DNA from: an uncultured Veillonellaceae bacterium
GTDB taxonomy: Bacteria > Bacillota > Negativicutes > Veillonellales > Dialisteraceae
Reading direction: 5' to 3'
Length of the DNA: 64,000 nucleotides
Assembly: GCA_927353735.1 (NCBI GenBank)
Contig: CAKMIA010000001.1
Location: 62,001 to 126,000 of the forward strand
The notes under the pieces were generated by a model. That model made no database searches. It saw only the letters and a program-made list of their open reading frames with translations, and was not told the origin of the DNA. The translations under genes and the position numbers were made by a program. This document shows positions 34,293-43,793 of this stretch, in pieces. How positions within the stretch are numbered: position 1 is the stretch's first letter; each line of letters begins with the position of its first letter.

Positions 34293-35474
34293 TTGAATAA
34301 AAGAAATGTTTATACGCTGATTATTGTAATGTTTTTTATTTCCGCCGCTTATACCATGCTGATTCCATTCCTGCCTTTATACCTGATGGAACTGGGGGTC
34401 ACAGGAAAAGACGTTAATTTCTGGACGGGCATGGTTTTTTCCATATGCTTTTTGGTGGCGGGTATCATGGGACCTGTCTGGGGGAAGCTGGCCGATACAA
34501 AGGGAAAAAAGAAAATGGTGCTTCGGGCCGCTTTCCTTATCGGTGTTTCTTACTTTATGGCGGGTCTTGTGCAGAATGAATGGCAGTTGTTTGGCGTGAG
34601 GGCCTTTCAGGGGTTTGCCAATGGATTTGTAGCAGCTGCACTGGCCATTATTTCTCAGAGTGTGGAAACGAGAAAACTGGGAACAACTCTGGGATTTGCC
34701 CAGACCGCACTGGTCGTAGGGGGAATATGCGGGCCGCTGATCGGTGGCGTCATTTCCCATGTATTCGGCATGCGGGCTTCCTTTTTTATTGGGGCGGTGC
34801 TGCTCTGGCTGGCAGGGATTGCCGTTTGGTATTTCGTGGAGGAAAAACCCGTAGCGGTAACGGATAAAAAAGATGGCTCTATCCTGGATGATCTCAGGTA
34901 TGCTGTAGGAAATCCCCATTTACGGGAACTGCTGATCTTTTTCTTTATTTTTCAGAGTGCCGTGCTTATGATTCAGCCGGTAACAGCTCTGTATATTGGT
35001 GAATTACAGGGCTCCATGGAAAATGTTGCAGTAACATCCGGGACTATCCTGAGCTGTGGCGGCATTGCCGGGGCAGTGACTACAGCATTCTGGGGGCGCT
35101 TCGGGCAGCAGAGAGGATATTTTTATGCGATGAGCATCACATTCTGCTGTGCCGGAATTCTCATGGCTTTGCAGGCAGTGCCCGGAACGGTTCTGGGCTT
35201 TGGTGTATTTCAGTTTCTCGTCGGGTGTTTTCTGATCGGTGTGAATCCGGCCATCAATGCGGCTTTTGTCAAATATACGCCGGAAAGTTTCCGGGGTCGT
35301 GTATTCGGACTGGCCAATACGGCGCAGCAGTTCGGTAATATGACCGGACCGCTGATTTCGGCAGGAGTGACCATGGTCATGCCAATTTTTACGGTATATG
35401 TACTTTCCGGTATTCTGCTTCTGCTGGTAGGGGTGTACATTATTCAGCGGCATGTATTGCGGGGAGAGCGATAA
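34293..35474 (+). CDS. MFS transporter, probable drug/metabolite exporter (DHA1-like)
   Basis: A 393-residue protein with 12 predicted membrane segments. The loop 2-3 signature reads GPVWGKLADTKGKKKMVL. The motif-C-like segment in helix 5 (ALVVGGICGPLIGGVIS) is found in drug:H+ antiporters of 12-segment type. The TTG start at 34293 has AAAAGGAG 9 bases upstream. The substrate is unknown; its place next to xpt and a PfkB kinase could mean a purine or nucleoside link, but that is only context. Confidence 0.85.
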   Translation: MNKRNVYTLIIVMFFISAAYTMLIPFLPLYLMELGVTGKDVNFWTGMVFSICFLVAGIMGPVWGKLADTKGKKKMVLRAAFLIGVSYFMAGLVQNEWQLFGVRAFQGFANGFVAAALAIISQSVETRKLGTTLGFAQTALVVGGICGPLIGGVISHVFGMRASFFIGAVLLWLAGIAVWYFVEEKPVAVTDKKDGSILDDLRYAVGNPHLRELLIFFFIFQSAVLMIQPVTALYIGELQGSMENVAVTSGTILSCGGIAGAVTTAFWGRFGQQRGYFYAMSITFCCAGILMALQAVPGTVLGFGVFQFLVGCFLIGVNPAINAAFVKYTPESFRGRVFGLANTAQQFGNMTGPLISAGVTMVMPIFTVYVLSGILLLLVGVYIIQRHVLRGER

Positions 35475-35475
35475 C

Positions 35476-36054
35476 ATGGAAGAATTGAAAAGAAGAATTC
35501 GTGAGGAAGGCATTGTGCTGCCAGGACAGGTACTGAAAGTGGATTCTTTTCTGAATCATCAAATTGACCCGATGCTGTCCATGGCTATGGGTCAGGAGCT
35601 GGCACATCGCTTTTCTGATGTGGAGATAGACCGTGTACTGACGGTGGAGGCTTCCGGTATCGCACTGGGACTGGCAGCCGCATATGCGCTGCATGTACCG
35701 CTCGTTTTTGCTAAAAAGTCGCAATCCGTTCTGATGCATGAGGATGCCTATGTAGCGGACGTTTATTCCTACACGAAGAAGGTCAAAAATTCCATTTTAG
35801 TTCTGAAGAAGTTTCTGCCGCCGGATGAATCCGTCCTGATTGTGGATGATTTTCTGGCTAATGGAGAAGCATCTCTGGGCATGGCAAGTCTGGTTCATCA
35901 GGCCGGTTCCCGGGTGGCGGGCATTGGAATTGCTGTGGATAAAGCTTTTCAGCGTGGCCATGATCGGCTGATTCAGGAAGGGTATCGGCTGGAGTCGCTT
36001 GCCGTTATAGCCTCACTGGAAGGAAATCGTGTACATTTCAGGGAGTCCATTTAG
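35476..36054 (+). CDS. xpt: Xanthine phosphoribosyltransferase
   Basis: A 192-residue type I phosphoribosyltransferase that converts xanthine and PRPP to XMP. The PRPP-binding loop is VLIVDDFLANGEASLGM (about 123-139). Family-specific segments include LNHQIDPMLSMAMGQELAHRF (described only by position, about 27-47) and VEASGIALGLAAAY. It starts at ATG 35476, one base after the MFS stop, and is followed 16 bases later by a PfkB-type kinase. No purine riboswitch is visible because the gene is internal to an operon. Confidence 0.93.
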   Translation: MEELKRRIREEGIVLPGQVLKVDSFLNHQIDPMLSMAMGQELAHRFSDVEIDRVLTVEASGIALGLAAAYALHVPLVFAKKSQSVLMHEDAYVADVYSYTKKVKNSILVLKKFLPPDESVLIVDDFLANGEASLGMASLVHQAGSRVAGIGIAVDKAFQRGHDRLIQEGYRLESLAVIASLEGNRVHFRESI

Positions 36055-36070
36055 ATCGGAGGGAAATACA

Positions 36071-36997
36071 ATGCCCTATGATATCTGCGGGCTGGGAACA
36101 CTGGCAACCGATGTGCTCATGATGCTCGATACATTACCTCAGAAAGACAGTTTCTGTCTGGTGCGTCATACGGAAATGCAGCCGGGAGGCAGCGGGACCA
36201 ACACGATTGTGCAGGCGGCACGGCTCGGAAGCTGCTGTGCGTATCTGGGAACGGTAGGAGATGACGCTGAAGGCCGCGTGGTGATATGTTCTCTGAAGGA
36301 AGAAGGGGTAGATGCTTCGCACGTATACATCCGACCTGGGGAAAGGACAACACGAACCGAGATTGCCGTGGATGCGCAGGGAAATAAATGTATTTTTTTG
36401 ATTATGGGGGATGCTTTCTTTAAGCTGCGTTTGAATCAGAAGGATCGTACACTGCTTCATGAGGCCAAGGTGTTTTTTACAGATCTGCTGCCCGGCTGGG
36501 CAGCTATGTCCGCCTTGCGGGAAGCCTTTTATAACGAGCAGAAAATTGCGGTATCTCTTGAGGTGGGAGTGAGTCTGTTTGCAGAGATGGGCGTTACTGC
36601 TGACCAGATCCGGGAATCACTGCGTATAGCGGATCTGGTTGTGCCCTGCCGGGATGCAGTGCGTGAACTTACCGGTACGGATGATCCGTTTGAAGCTGCA
36701 AAGAAAATGAGGCCGTATTGCCGGGGGATCATTGTATATACCCGCGGGAAAAAAGGCTCGGTGGCTTTTTTGCCGGATGGCCGTATAGTGGAAACACCGG
36801 CCTGCCCTGTAAAAGCAGTGGATACCACGGGCGCTGGAGATTCCTTTATGGGAGCTCTTATGCATGCATATCTCGTAAAAGAAAAGCCGATAGAAGAGGC
36901 ACTGCGTTTTGCTGCATCCTGCGCTGCGCTGACCTGTACCGGCGTAGGGGCACGATATTATCCGCCGCAGGGGTATCCGAATCTTGAAACAATTTAG
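36071..36997 (+). CDS. PfkB-family carbohydrate/nucleoside kinase
   Basis: A 308-residue ribokinase-fold enzyme. The N-terminal signature is GGSGTNTIVQAARLGSCCAYLG (about 38-59; described by position), and the C-terminal signature is DTTGAGDSFMGAL with the catalytic Asp and anion hole. It phosphorylates a sugar or nucleoside with ATP. The partner gene xpt hints at a ribose or purine nucleoside substrate, but the sequence does not decide. GGAGGG precedes ATG 36071. It is the last gene of the operon. Confidence 0.88.
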   Translation: MPYDICGLGTLATDVLMMLDTLPQKDSFCLVRHTEMQPGGSGTNTIVQAARLGSCCAYLGTVGDDAEGRVVICSLKEEGVDASHVYIRPGERTTRTEIAVDAQGNKCIFLIMGDAFFKLRLNQKDRTLLHEAKVFFTDLLPGWAAMSALREAFYNEQKIAVSLEVGVSLFAEMGVTADQIRESLRIADLVVPCRDAVRELTGTDDPFEAAKKMRPYCRGIIVYTRGKKGSVAFLPDGRIVETPACPVKAVDTTGAGDSFMGALMHAYLVKEKPIEEALRFAASCAALTCTGVGARYYPPQGYPNLETI

Positions 36998-37002
36998 CAA
37001 TT

Positions 37003-37027
37003 AACCGACAGAAATTGGCGGTTTTTT
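37003..37027 (+). terminator. Rho-independent terminator after the PfkB kinase
   Basis: Stem AACCG / CGGTT extended by CAG/TTG after one mismatch, followed by six T residues. Confidence 0.75.
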
Positions 37028-37050
37028 AGTTTCTATTGGAGAGGACTTAA

Positions 37051-37079
37051 GGGACAGAATGCCGAACCAGTGATATAAT
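37051..37079 (+). promoter_or_regulatory. Promoter of the phosphoglucomutase gene
   Basis: GGGACA (37051-37056), a 17-base spacer and TATAAT (37074-37079) with a TGn extension, 36 bases upstream of the start codon. Confidence 0.7.
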
Positions 37080-37115
37080 GACGAGAAATAAAGCATGAAA
37101 TGATGGGGGAATTTT

Positions 37116-38834
37116 ATGGGATACAGAGAGACCTATGAAGACTGGCTTTGCTGGGCGGATGAAGAGACAAAAAAAGAACTGCTTGCATTGCATGATGAAA
37201 AGGAAATTGAAGATCGGTTTTACAAATCTCTTGCATTCGGTACGGCCGGATTGCGGGGGATTATGGGGGCAGGTCCAAATCGGATGAACGGTTATACCGT
37301 GGCCCGCGCGACAAAAGGTCTGGCGGATTATCTGCATGGAGAATATCCGGAAAAGGCCGGTCAAGGTGTGGTTATTGCCTATGATTCCCGTCACCGGTCC
37401 CGGGAATTTGCCCTGGAGGCAGCTCATGTACTTTGTGCTGCGGGAATTCCGGTAAAATTTTTTCAGGAACTGGAACCGATTCCGGTATTATCCTTTGCAG
37501 TCAAGTATTATGGCGCACAGGCCGGAATCGTGATTACTGCAAGCCATAATCCCAAAGAATATAACGGATATAAGGTATATGGCCCCAATGGCGGGCAGCT
37601 GGTGCCGGAAGATGCGGACAGACTTACTGCTTATGTCAATGCAGTGACGGATCTGGCGCACATTGCAAGAGACGGCGGGGAAGAGCTTCTAAAATGGATC
37701 GGAGAAGAAACGGTGAATGCGTTCCTGGAAGCGGCTTTCCGGCAGTCCATATATAAAGGAAATCCGCCGGCACTGCGTATCGTCTATACGCCCCTGCACG
37801 GCTCTGGCAGCAAGCCGGTGCAGGCACTTCTGAAAAAAGCGGGCTTTCAGGATCTTCATGTAGTGAATGAACAGCAAGTACCGGACGGGAATTTTCCGAC
37901 GGTACGTTCACCCAATCCGGAAGACGGAGAGGCGCTGGCTATGGGTATCCGGGAAGCGGAGAAAATCGGGGCAGATATCGTAATCGGCACAGATCCGGAC
38001 AGTGACAGAATCGGAGCAGCTGTGCGTGACGGAGACCAATTTGTCCTGATTTCAGGGAATCAGATGGGGGCACTGCTGGTTCAGTTTCTTTTGACGATGA
38101 GAAAAGGATCGTTAACTCCGGCATCGACGATTATCAAGACCATCGTGACCGGTGAACTGGGAGCAGATATTGCGAGAAACTGCGGAGTACAGGTAGAAGA
38201 GACACTGACCGGGTTCAAATATATCGGAGAAAAAATCTCGCAGTATGCGGAGGATGTGTCTCATGATTTTCTGATGGGCTATGAGGAAAGTTACGGATAT
38301 CTGATAGGAACTCATGCACAGGATAAGGATGCAGTCAGCACGGCGATGATCATTTGTGAAATGGCTGCCTGGCACCGTACACAGGGAAGATCGCTGGCAG
38401 ATGCTCTGAGAGATTTGTATAAGAAATATGGCTATCGGCTGGATCAGATGGTTTCCTACACACTAAAAGGGAAAGAAGGACAGGAACTGATCGCCGGCAT
38501 TATGAAAGGGCTGCGGAGAGGAGACACCACCCGCGCTATTCCGGGTCTGAAAGAATGTCTGGATTATGAAGTTGGCATCGGCACACTGCCTAAAGAAAAT
38601 GTATTGAAATATGTACTGGATGATGGTTCCTGGATGGCGGTTCGTCCGTCTGGTACAGAACCAAAAATTAAATTTTATTATTCATTAAAAGGTAAAGATG
38701 AAACGGAAGCGGTAGCCAGATTCAGCGCACTGCGAGGATTCTGGGAAAAAACACGGGGGCTCCCAGCCAAAGGAAGCCCGCGGCAGAAGCCGCGGCCTTC
38801 TTTATTTTTAAGGAAGTGTCCGGAGAAAACGTAA
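37116..38834 (+). CDS. pgcA: Phosphoglucomutase/phosphomannomutase with terminator-bearing 3' end
   Basis: A 572-residue alpha-D-phosphohexomutase of the PgcA type. It has [20 protein letters not shown] at the N-terminus, the phosphoserine loop [17 protein letters not shown], the metal loop [13 protein letters not shown], the sugar-binding [11 protein letters not shown] and the phosphate-binding [13 protein letters not shown]. It interconverts glucose 1- and 6-phosphate for glycolipid and polysaccharide synthesis. The family domain ends around [10 protein letters not shown]. The frame then runs another ~30 codons through an intrinsic terminator (38772-38810) before TAA at 38832-38834, so much of the mRNA may lack a stop codon. 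Confidence 0.93.
   Translation: MGYRETYEDWLCWADEETKKELLALHDEKEIEDRFYKSLAFGTAGLRGIMGAGPNRMNGYTVARATKGLADYLHGEYPEKAGQGVVIAYDSRHRSREFALEAAHVLCAAGIPVKFFQELEPIPVLSFAVKYYGAQAGIVITASHNPKEYNGYKVYGPNGGQLVPEDADRLTAYVNAVTDLAHIARDGGEELLKWIGEETVNAFLEAAFRQSIYKGNPPALRIVYTPLHGSGSKPVQALLKKAGFQDLHVVNEQQVPDGNFPTVRSPNPEDGEALAMGIREAEKIGADIVIGTDPDSDRIGAAVRDGDQFVLISGNQMGALLVQFLLTMRKGSLTPASTIIKTIVTGELGADIARNCGVQVEETLTGFKYIGEKISQYAEDVSHDFLMGYEESYGYLIGTHAQDKDAVSTAMIICEMAAWHRTQGRSLADALRDLYKKYGYRLDQMVSYTLKGKEGQELIAGIMKGLRRGDTTRAIPGLKECLDYEVGIGTLPKENVLKYVLDDGSWMAVRPSGTEPKIKFYYSLKGKDETEAVARFSALRGFWEKTRGLPAKGSPRQKPRPSLFLRKCPEKT
38772..38810 (+). terminator. Strong intrinsic terminator inside the 3' coding end of pgcA
   Basis: A 7-bp GC stem (CCGCGGC / GCCGCGG) with an AGAA loop is extended after one mismatch by GAAG / CTTC and followed by TTTATTTTTA. 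It lies 22-60 bases upstream of the pgcA stop codon, in the coding frame. Confidence 0.88.
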
Positions 38835-38922
38835 TGGTAAGGGTTACAAGACGGGAAGGATTCAGTTATAATAATAATAAAGTTTGGGACAACAGGAAGA
38901 AAATGGAAAAGAGGTGGTTTCC

Positions 38923-40008
38923 ATGCAGAAAAAATGGCTGGGACTTTTGCTGGCAGCAGTCATTGCTGTTGGCGGAGGATATTACTGGTATTCGTCATCT
39001 CAAACAGAAACAAAAGAGAATTATACCCTGGGAGAAGTGACGAAAGGAGATATTGCCGTTACCATCGATGCAACAGGTACCATTGAGCCGGTCAACAGCG
39101 TTGATCTGTCGGCCACTGTATCCGGTACGCTGCAGCAGATGATGGTGAAACAGAATGAACAGGTATCCAAGGGGCAGCAGATTGCAGTGATTGAGTCTAA
39201 GGCTGCACAATCCACTTTGCAGCAGGCGAAAAATACTTTAGCTAATAAAGAGTCCTATTATTTCCGCATGCGTCGCCTCTATCGGCAGGGGGCCGTGTCT
39301 TATCAGGATATGGATGATGCACGGCTGGAATATTTGAACAGCCAGGCTGCTTATGATAAGGCAGAGGCGGATGTGAATGATACCATTGTTTTGTCTCCGA
39401 TGGACGGGACTATTATTGGCGAACCCATGAAAGAAGGTTCCACCGTTTCGCAGGGACTTTCCAGTCAGATGATCATTGCCACTGTGGCGGATCTCAGTTC
39501 CATGCAGATCGAATTGCTGGTGGATGAGACGGACATCGGAGAAGTAGCCGTCGGTCAGGATGTGACTTTTACTGTTGATGCGTATCCGAATCGTACTTTT
39601 CATGGCAGGGTGGAAAATATCTCCAAAAAAGAATATTCTTCCTCAAGCAGTACATCTTCTTCCTCTTCGGTCGTGTATTATACCGTGTATGTTCTCATTA
39701 ACAGCGATGAACTGGATGGGCTGTATCCGTCCATGACAGCGCGGGCAGAGATTCAGGGCCGTTCCGATAAGGATGCTCTGCTGATTCCGATTACAGCGGT
39801 TCGGAGCGATGCGTCCGGTTCCTATGTATATAGAAAGACTGCTTCCGGAGTGGAGAAAGCTTATATTGAAACAGGTATTACCACGAATACCCATGCAGAA
39901 GTTCTTTCCGGATTGTCTGATGGCGAAGAGATCGTAGTCAGCGGTACGGTCTCACAGGAAAAAGCGGAGGTTTCTGCGAAGAATACGCCCCGCGGCCCGA
40001 GGTTCTGA
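38923..40008 (+). CDS. macA: MacA/HlyD-type periplasmic adaptor of an efflux system
   Basis: A 361-residue membrane-fusion protein. Parts in order: an N-terminal anchor (about 5-22), a barrel-sandwich hybrid first half (IDATGTIEPVNSVDLSATVS), a short helical hairpin (about 85-140), the lipoyl second half (VLSPMDGTIIGEPMKEGSTV), a beta-barrel domain and a membrane-proximal domain. A Ser-rich insert (YSSSSSTSSSSS, near residue 245) interrupts the barrel. It links the MacB-type pump encoded directly downstream to an outer-membrane duct, possibly the TolC at 18.6 kb (inference). ATG 38923 follows GAGGTGG. Confidence 0.9.
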   Translation: MQKKWLGLLLAAVIAVGGGYYWYSSSQTETKENYTLGEVTKGDIAVTIDATGTIEPVNSVDLSATVSGTLQQMMVKQNEQVSKGQQIAVIESKAAQSTLQQAKNTLANKESYYFRMRRLYRQGAVSYQDMDDARLEYLNSQAAYDKAEADVNDTIVLSPMDGTIIGEPMKEGSTVSQGLSSQMIIATVADLSSMQIELLVDETDIGEVAVGQDVTFTVDAYPNRTFHGRVENISKKEYSSSSSTSSSSSVVYYTVYVLINSDELDGLYPSMTARAEIQGRSDKDALLIPITAVRSDASGSYVYRKTASGVEKAYIETGITTNTHAEVLSGLSDGEEIVVSGTVSQEKAEVSAKNTPRGPRF

Positions 40009-40010
40009 CC

Positions 40011-40724
40011 ATGAGCCCCGGCAGAAATCCGGATGCAGTCATTGAACTGACGCATATCGGGAAAAGCTATTATATCGGCCGGCAGCAGGAAGTGCCCGTT
40101 TTGACGGATATCAATCTTACCGTCATGAAGGGGGAATTTGTTTCCATTATGGGACCATCCGGGGCGGGGAAATCCACGCTGATGAATATCCTCGGCTGTC
40201 TTGACCGGCCAACCAAGGGTTCTTATAAACTGGATGGAAGTGAAGTGGCCAATTTGTCCGATGATAAACTGGCATACACAAGAAACAGAAAAATCGGTTT
40301 CGTATTTCAGTCATTTAATCTGCTGCCCCGCCTTTCTGCAGCAGACAATGTGATTCTGCCTATGATTTATGGCAATGTCTATAAAAGTGACCGCAGAAAG
40401 CGGGCTGTAGAGATATTGACGCATCTCGGGCTCGGTGAGCGGGTGGATCATATGCCCAATGAGCTGTCAGGCGGGCAGCGGCAGCGGGTGGCTATTGCCC
40501 GGGCTTTGGTCAATGATCCGGCCATTATTATGGCTGATGAACCGACAGGAAATCTGGACAGTAAATCGACCACGGATGTCATGGAGATTTTCTCTGAACT
40601 GTATCAGTCCGGGAAAACCATTATCCTTGTAACTCATGAACTGGACGTGGCTGGATATGCCACACGCCATGTCATTTTGTCTGATGGACATATCAGCAAA
40701 GACGTGAGGGGGCCGCTGCCATGA
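40011..40724 (+). CDS. MacB/LolD-type ABC transporter ATP-binding protein
   Basis: A 237-residue ABC ATPase with Walker A ([16 protein letters not shown]), Q-loop ([14 protein letters not shown]), the signature [15 protein letters not shown], Walker B ([13 protein letters not shown]) and the H-loop LVTHEL. These features place it in the MacB/LolD/FtsE group. It starts 3 bases after the adaptor stop and overlaps the permease start by 4 bases, so adaptor, ATPase and permease form one operon. Unlike E. coli MacB, ATPase and permease are separate proteins, which is common in Firmicutes. Confidence 0.94.
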   Translation: MSPGRNPDAVIELTHIGKSYYIGRQQEVPVLTDINLTVMKGEFVSIMGPSGAGKSTLMNILGCLDRPTKGSYKLDGSEVANLSDDKLAYTRNRKIGFVFQSFNLLPRLSAADNVILPMIYGNVYKSDRRKRAVEILTHLGLGERVDHMPNELSGGQRQRVAIARALVNDPAIIMADEPTGNLDSKSTTDVMEIFSELYQSGKTIILVTHELDVAGYATRHVILSDGHISKDVRGPLP

Positions 40725-41935
40725 CTAACATTTACATTGAAAGCATCCTCATGGCGTGGGAGTCCATTCTGGCAAGCAAGCTTCGCTCTCTGCTTACCAT
40801 GCTGGGCATCATTATCGGTGTGGCAGCTGTTATTGCACTCATGTCCATTGGTTATGGGGTACGTCAGGATATCGAGAATAATATTTCCAGTCTCGGCTCC
40901 AATCTTCTTACCGTTTCTCCGGGAACAAGCCGGCAGCCCGGTGTACGGCCCGCTGCCGGTTCCATGGAAACGCTGACTTACAAGGATTACCTTGCCATTA
41001 GAAATCTGCCGAACATTGCCTACAGCTCACCGATGGTTCGCTCCAGCTATGTCGTTGTCAATGGAAACAAAAACTGGACGACGCAGGTATACGGCGTTAA
41101 TTCTGAGTATCAGTATGTATCCAGCCTCGGCGTGGCGGAAGGACGGTACTGGACCAATCAGGAATTTGAAGGCCGGGAGCGTGTGGCGGTTATCGGGAAA
41201 ACCATAGCTACGAATCTTTTTGGTGAAGAGAGTCCGCTCGGGAAAAAAATTCGTATCAACAACAGTCCATTTACCGTTATTGGTGTTCTGGAGGAAAAAG
41301 GATATTCCTTCCAGGATCAGGATGACCGGATTCTTTGCCCATTCACGACCGTACAGGAACGAATGATGGGCATTACCTATGTTAATTCCATTTCTCTGAC
41401 TACGACATCCAATGATGTCATGTCTCAGGCAGAGACGGATATCACAAATCTTCTGCGGACCCGGCACCGTCTCACCGCAGGGGAGGAAAATGATTTCAGC
41501 ATCAGCAATTCTCAGGATATTCTGGAAACGATGGAATCAACCACACAGTCACTGACTATATTTTTGGGAAGCATCGCGGCCATTTCCCTGATTGTGGGCG
41601 GCATCGGGATCATGAATATCATGCTCGTTTCCGTAACGGAGCGTACCAAGGAAATCGGCATCCGAAAAGCGCTGGGAGCAACTTACCGGATGATCGTCAT
41701 GCAGTTTCTGATTGAAGCGGTGACCATCAGCATTGCCGGCGGCCTCATTGGTGTTATTGCAGGCATTGCCATTTCTCAGCTTATTCCTCATCTTATAGAG
41801 ATGTCTACGGTTATCACCGCAGAGCCGGTCATCGGTTCTTTCCTGTTCTCCGTGCTCATCGGTCTGATATTTGGCCTTTATCCGGCGCAGAAAGCGGCGA
41901 AACTCAATCCGATTGACGCACTTCATTACGAGTAA
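40721..41935 (+). CDS. MacB-type ABC transporter permease
   Basis: A 404-residue permease with an N-terminal membrane helix (SLLTMLGIIIGVAAVIALMS), a large periplasmic MacB_PCD domain (about 45-240) and three C-terminal spans within an FtsX domain (ISLIVGGIGIMNIMLVSVTERTKEIGIRKALGA, given by position about 287-319). It is a mechanotransmission-type exporter subunit acting with the adaptor and ATPase upstream. Likely cargo is peptides, siderophores or antibiotics; the sequence does not say which. A strong terminator follows. Confidence 0.94.
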   Translation: MTNIYIESILMAWESILASKLRSLLTMLGIIIGVAAVIALMSIGYGVRQDIENNISSLGSNLLTVSPGTSRQPGVRPAAGSMETLTYKDYLAIRNLPNIAYSSPMVRSSYVVVNGNKNWTTQVYGVNSEYQYVSSLGVAEGRYWTNQEFEGRERVAVIGKTIATNLFGEESPLGKKIRINNSPFTVIGVLEEKGYSFQDQDDRILCPFTTVQERMMGITYVNSISLTTTSNDVMSQAETDITNLLRTRHRLTAGEENDFSISNSQDILETMESTTQSLTIFLGSIAAISLIVGGIGIMNIMLVSVTERTKEIGIRKALGATYRMIVMQFLIEAVTISIAGGLIGVIAGIAISQLIPHLIEMSTVITAEPVIGSFLFSVLIGLIFGLYPAQKAAKLNPIDALHYE

Positions 41936-41940
41936 AAGAG

Positions 41941-41970
41941 ACAGCCTTCCTTTGGGAGGCTGCCCTTTTT
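41941..41970 (+). terminator. Rho-independent terminator after the MacB-type permease
   Basis: A 9-bp stem CAGCCTTCC / GGGAGGCTG (one G-T pair) with a TTT loop and a five-T tail. Confidence 0.92.
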
Positions 41971-42064
41971 GCATGGAGTTCGTCCGGCTTTCTTCTATGG
42001 AATGACGAAGTAAAAGTTGGAAGGCTGAATTTTTTACTCATTTTGCCGCATTTGAAAGCATAGC

Positions 42065-42093
42065 TTGACAGGCATTCCGGAGGAAGCAATAAT
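42065..42093 (+). promoter_or_regulatory. Probable promoter of the lipoprotein-nudix-uppP unit
   Basis: A perfect TTGACA (42065-42070), a 17-base spacer and AATAAT (42088-42093), about 50 bases before the start codon. Confidence 0.6.
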
Positions 42094-42141
42094 GATAAGA
42101 AAATCGGAACGTATTGCGGCTCCATCATGTGAGGGGGATAT

Positions 42142-43272
42142 ATGAACTATAAAGTAATGGCGGCTCTGGGACTGGCTGTATGGCTTATAACCGGAGGATG
42201 CACGGAGGCTGAAGGGACAATTCGGACAGCGGCTGCGGAAAATTTTCCGAAGATCCAGCAGGAAGAAACCAATAGAAATGTTACATCTATGGGAGAGATT
42301 GACGGCACTCCATTGACGAGTCAGGATTTTGTCATTGATGAGCTTCATCTTGGCGAATCGCTTTCGGAATGTATAGAACGTCTGGGGAATCCGATTTCCC
42401 GGAAGACTGGCAGCACAAGAGAGGATTGTCTCTGGTCTGATCTTCGGGTACAGTTCGTTCAGGATACGGCATATATCTATTCAAAACGGCCGGATCTGAC
42501 GATGAATCAGACATTTCCTTCTGCCGGTGCAGTCAAGATCGGTATTATGAATTCTGCTATATCGACGTCCCGTGGAATTCATGTGGGGGACAGCCGGGAA
42601 AAAGTAGTACGTTCTTACGGCCGGCCGGCCCAGATTGTCTGGAATGGTCCGCAGAAACAGCTGTATCTGATTTATGAAAAAGACGCAAAACAGTTGATTT
42701 TTACTATACAGGATAATCGGGTAAAAGAAATTCTGTTGTCTTTTGCGGGGGAGGAATTTCCTGTTTCTCATCCGGAAGCCATGACATCAGGTCTTCGATT
42801 TACCGATGAGGATTTCTGCATTGCAGGATACAGACCGGAAACCGATTTTCAGGAACATTCCTGGTTAATCTGGGAAAAAAAGGCGGCCAATCCGGAGGAG
42901 GAAATCTGGTATTTCCCGGGATTTGGTGTGCGTATGGACAGCAGGACCCGCAGGATCTCCTCTTTGTTTATTACGGATAACGGCATGGTGACACATCGGG
43001 GAATTTCCTTGGGAGATCAGCTGTCTACATTGGAATTCCTATATGGAGAACCGCAGAAACTGGAGATGAATCTGGCGGATACGCATCCGCAGAGCGCTTA
43101 TATCTATTTTTCAAAGGATAAGGAAACAGTGCTTGTTTTTTATATTAATGAAAAGGAAAAAACAATACAGAACATTGTATCCATGAAAAATCCGCAGATC
43201 CCGAATCCGCTGCAGCCGACGCTGGATCGAATTCGCAATGTACGTACAATCAATCAGCAGAGGGGAAAGTAA
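42142..43272 (+). CDS. Lipoprotein with repeated BamE/SmpA-like units
   Basis: A 376-residue protein with a lipobox (LITGGC, acylated Cys at residue 20). It contains at least three copies of a motif 'G-x-S/Q-x(4-5)-L/V-x(3)-[LY]-G-x-P': LHLGESLSECIERLGNP (about 68), IHVGDSREKVVRSYGRP (about 146) and ISLGDQLSTLEFLYGEP (about 288), each followed by beta-strand stretches. This motif is that of the SmpA/OmlA (BamE-like) fold, in which a helix pair precedes a small sheet. A part of residues 220-280 may be a fourth, decayed copy. The function is unknown; an envelope role is inferred. TAATG overlap with the next gene. Confidence 0.72.
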   Translation: MNYKVMAALGLAVWLITGGCTEAEGTIRTAAAENFPKIQQEETNRNVTSMGEIDGTPLTSQDFVIDELHLGESLSECIERLGNPISRKTGSTREDCLWSDLRVQFVQDTAYIYSKRPDLTMNQTFPSAGAVKIGIMNSAISTSRGIHVGDSREKVVRSYGRPAQIVWNGPQKQLYLIYEKDAKQLIFTIQDNRVKEILLSFAGEEFPVSHPEAMTSGLRFTDEDFCIAGYRPETDFQEHSWLIWEKKAANPEEEIWYFPGFGVRMDSRTRRISSLFITDNGMVTHRGISLGDQLSTLEFLYGEPQKLEMNLADTHPQSAYIYFSKDKETVLVFYINEKEKTIQNIVSMKNPQIPNPLQPTLDRIRNVRTINQQRGK

Positions 43273-43790
43273 TGGACAGTACCGGGAAACTGTATTGTGC
43301 ATGGTGCGGAGGGCCGCTGGAAAGAAAACTGGCACAGGGGGAATATCGTCTGTGCTGCCAGGGCTGTGGAAGGATTTCCTATGAAAATCCCATTACCGGA
43401 GTGGCTGGTATTATTCTTTCTCCGGCTGGAGAAATTCTGCTGGGGAGAAGAGCCGGCGGGGAAACCATGGAGGGGAAATGGTGTATTCCCTGTGGACATG
43501 TAGAGTATAATGAAGATATTCGTCAGGCGCTTGTTCGGGAAATGTGGGAGGAAACCGGGTTCTGGGTCAATCCGGTCTCTGTGTATACAGCGTATTCCAA
43601 TTTTCATGAACCGCAGGTGCATTCAACGGGAATCTGGTTTTTAACTGAAATTTGCGGAGGATGCTGCCGGAGCGGAGATGATATTTCCGAAGTCCGCTTT
43701 TTTACGGGAGGCTGTCTGCCGGAACTGGCGTTTGTGACGGATCGGCTGGTCATTGAACGGTTACGACAAGAAAATCTGCTGAAGGAGTAA
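43272..43790 (+). CDS. Nudix hydrolase with N-terminal zinc ribbon
   Basis: A 172-residue protein. Cysteines in CAWCGG and CCQGCGR form a likely zinc ribbon (residues 8-35) as in NudC/YjhB-type Nudix proteins. The Nudix box is complete: GHVEYNEDIRQALVREMWEE followed by TGF. Such enzymes hydrolyse nucleoside diphosphate-linked substrates, for example ADP-ribose, NADH or dNTPs; the substrate here is undefined. The start overlaps the upstream stop (TAATG), and uppP begins 3 bases after it, so all three are co-transcribed. Confidence 0.9.
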   Translation: MDSTGKLYCAWCGGPLERKLAQGEYRLCCQGCGRISYENPITGVAGIILSPAGEILLGRRAGGETMEGKWCIPCGHVEYNEDIRQALVREMWEETGFWVNPVSVYTAYSNFHEPQVHSTGIWFLTEICGGCCRSGDDISEVRFFTGGCLPELAFVTDRLVIERLRQENLLKE

Positions 43791-43793
43791 GAC

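Noticed and set aside
35400-35476. Purine riboswitch upstream of xpt
   Set aside because: xpt starts one base after the MFS gene stop and there is no leader or aptamer-like structure.
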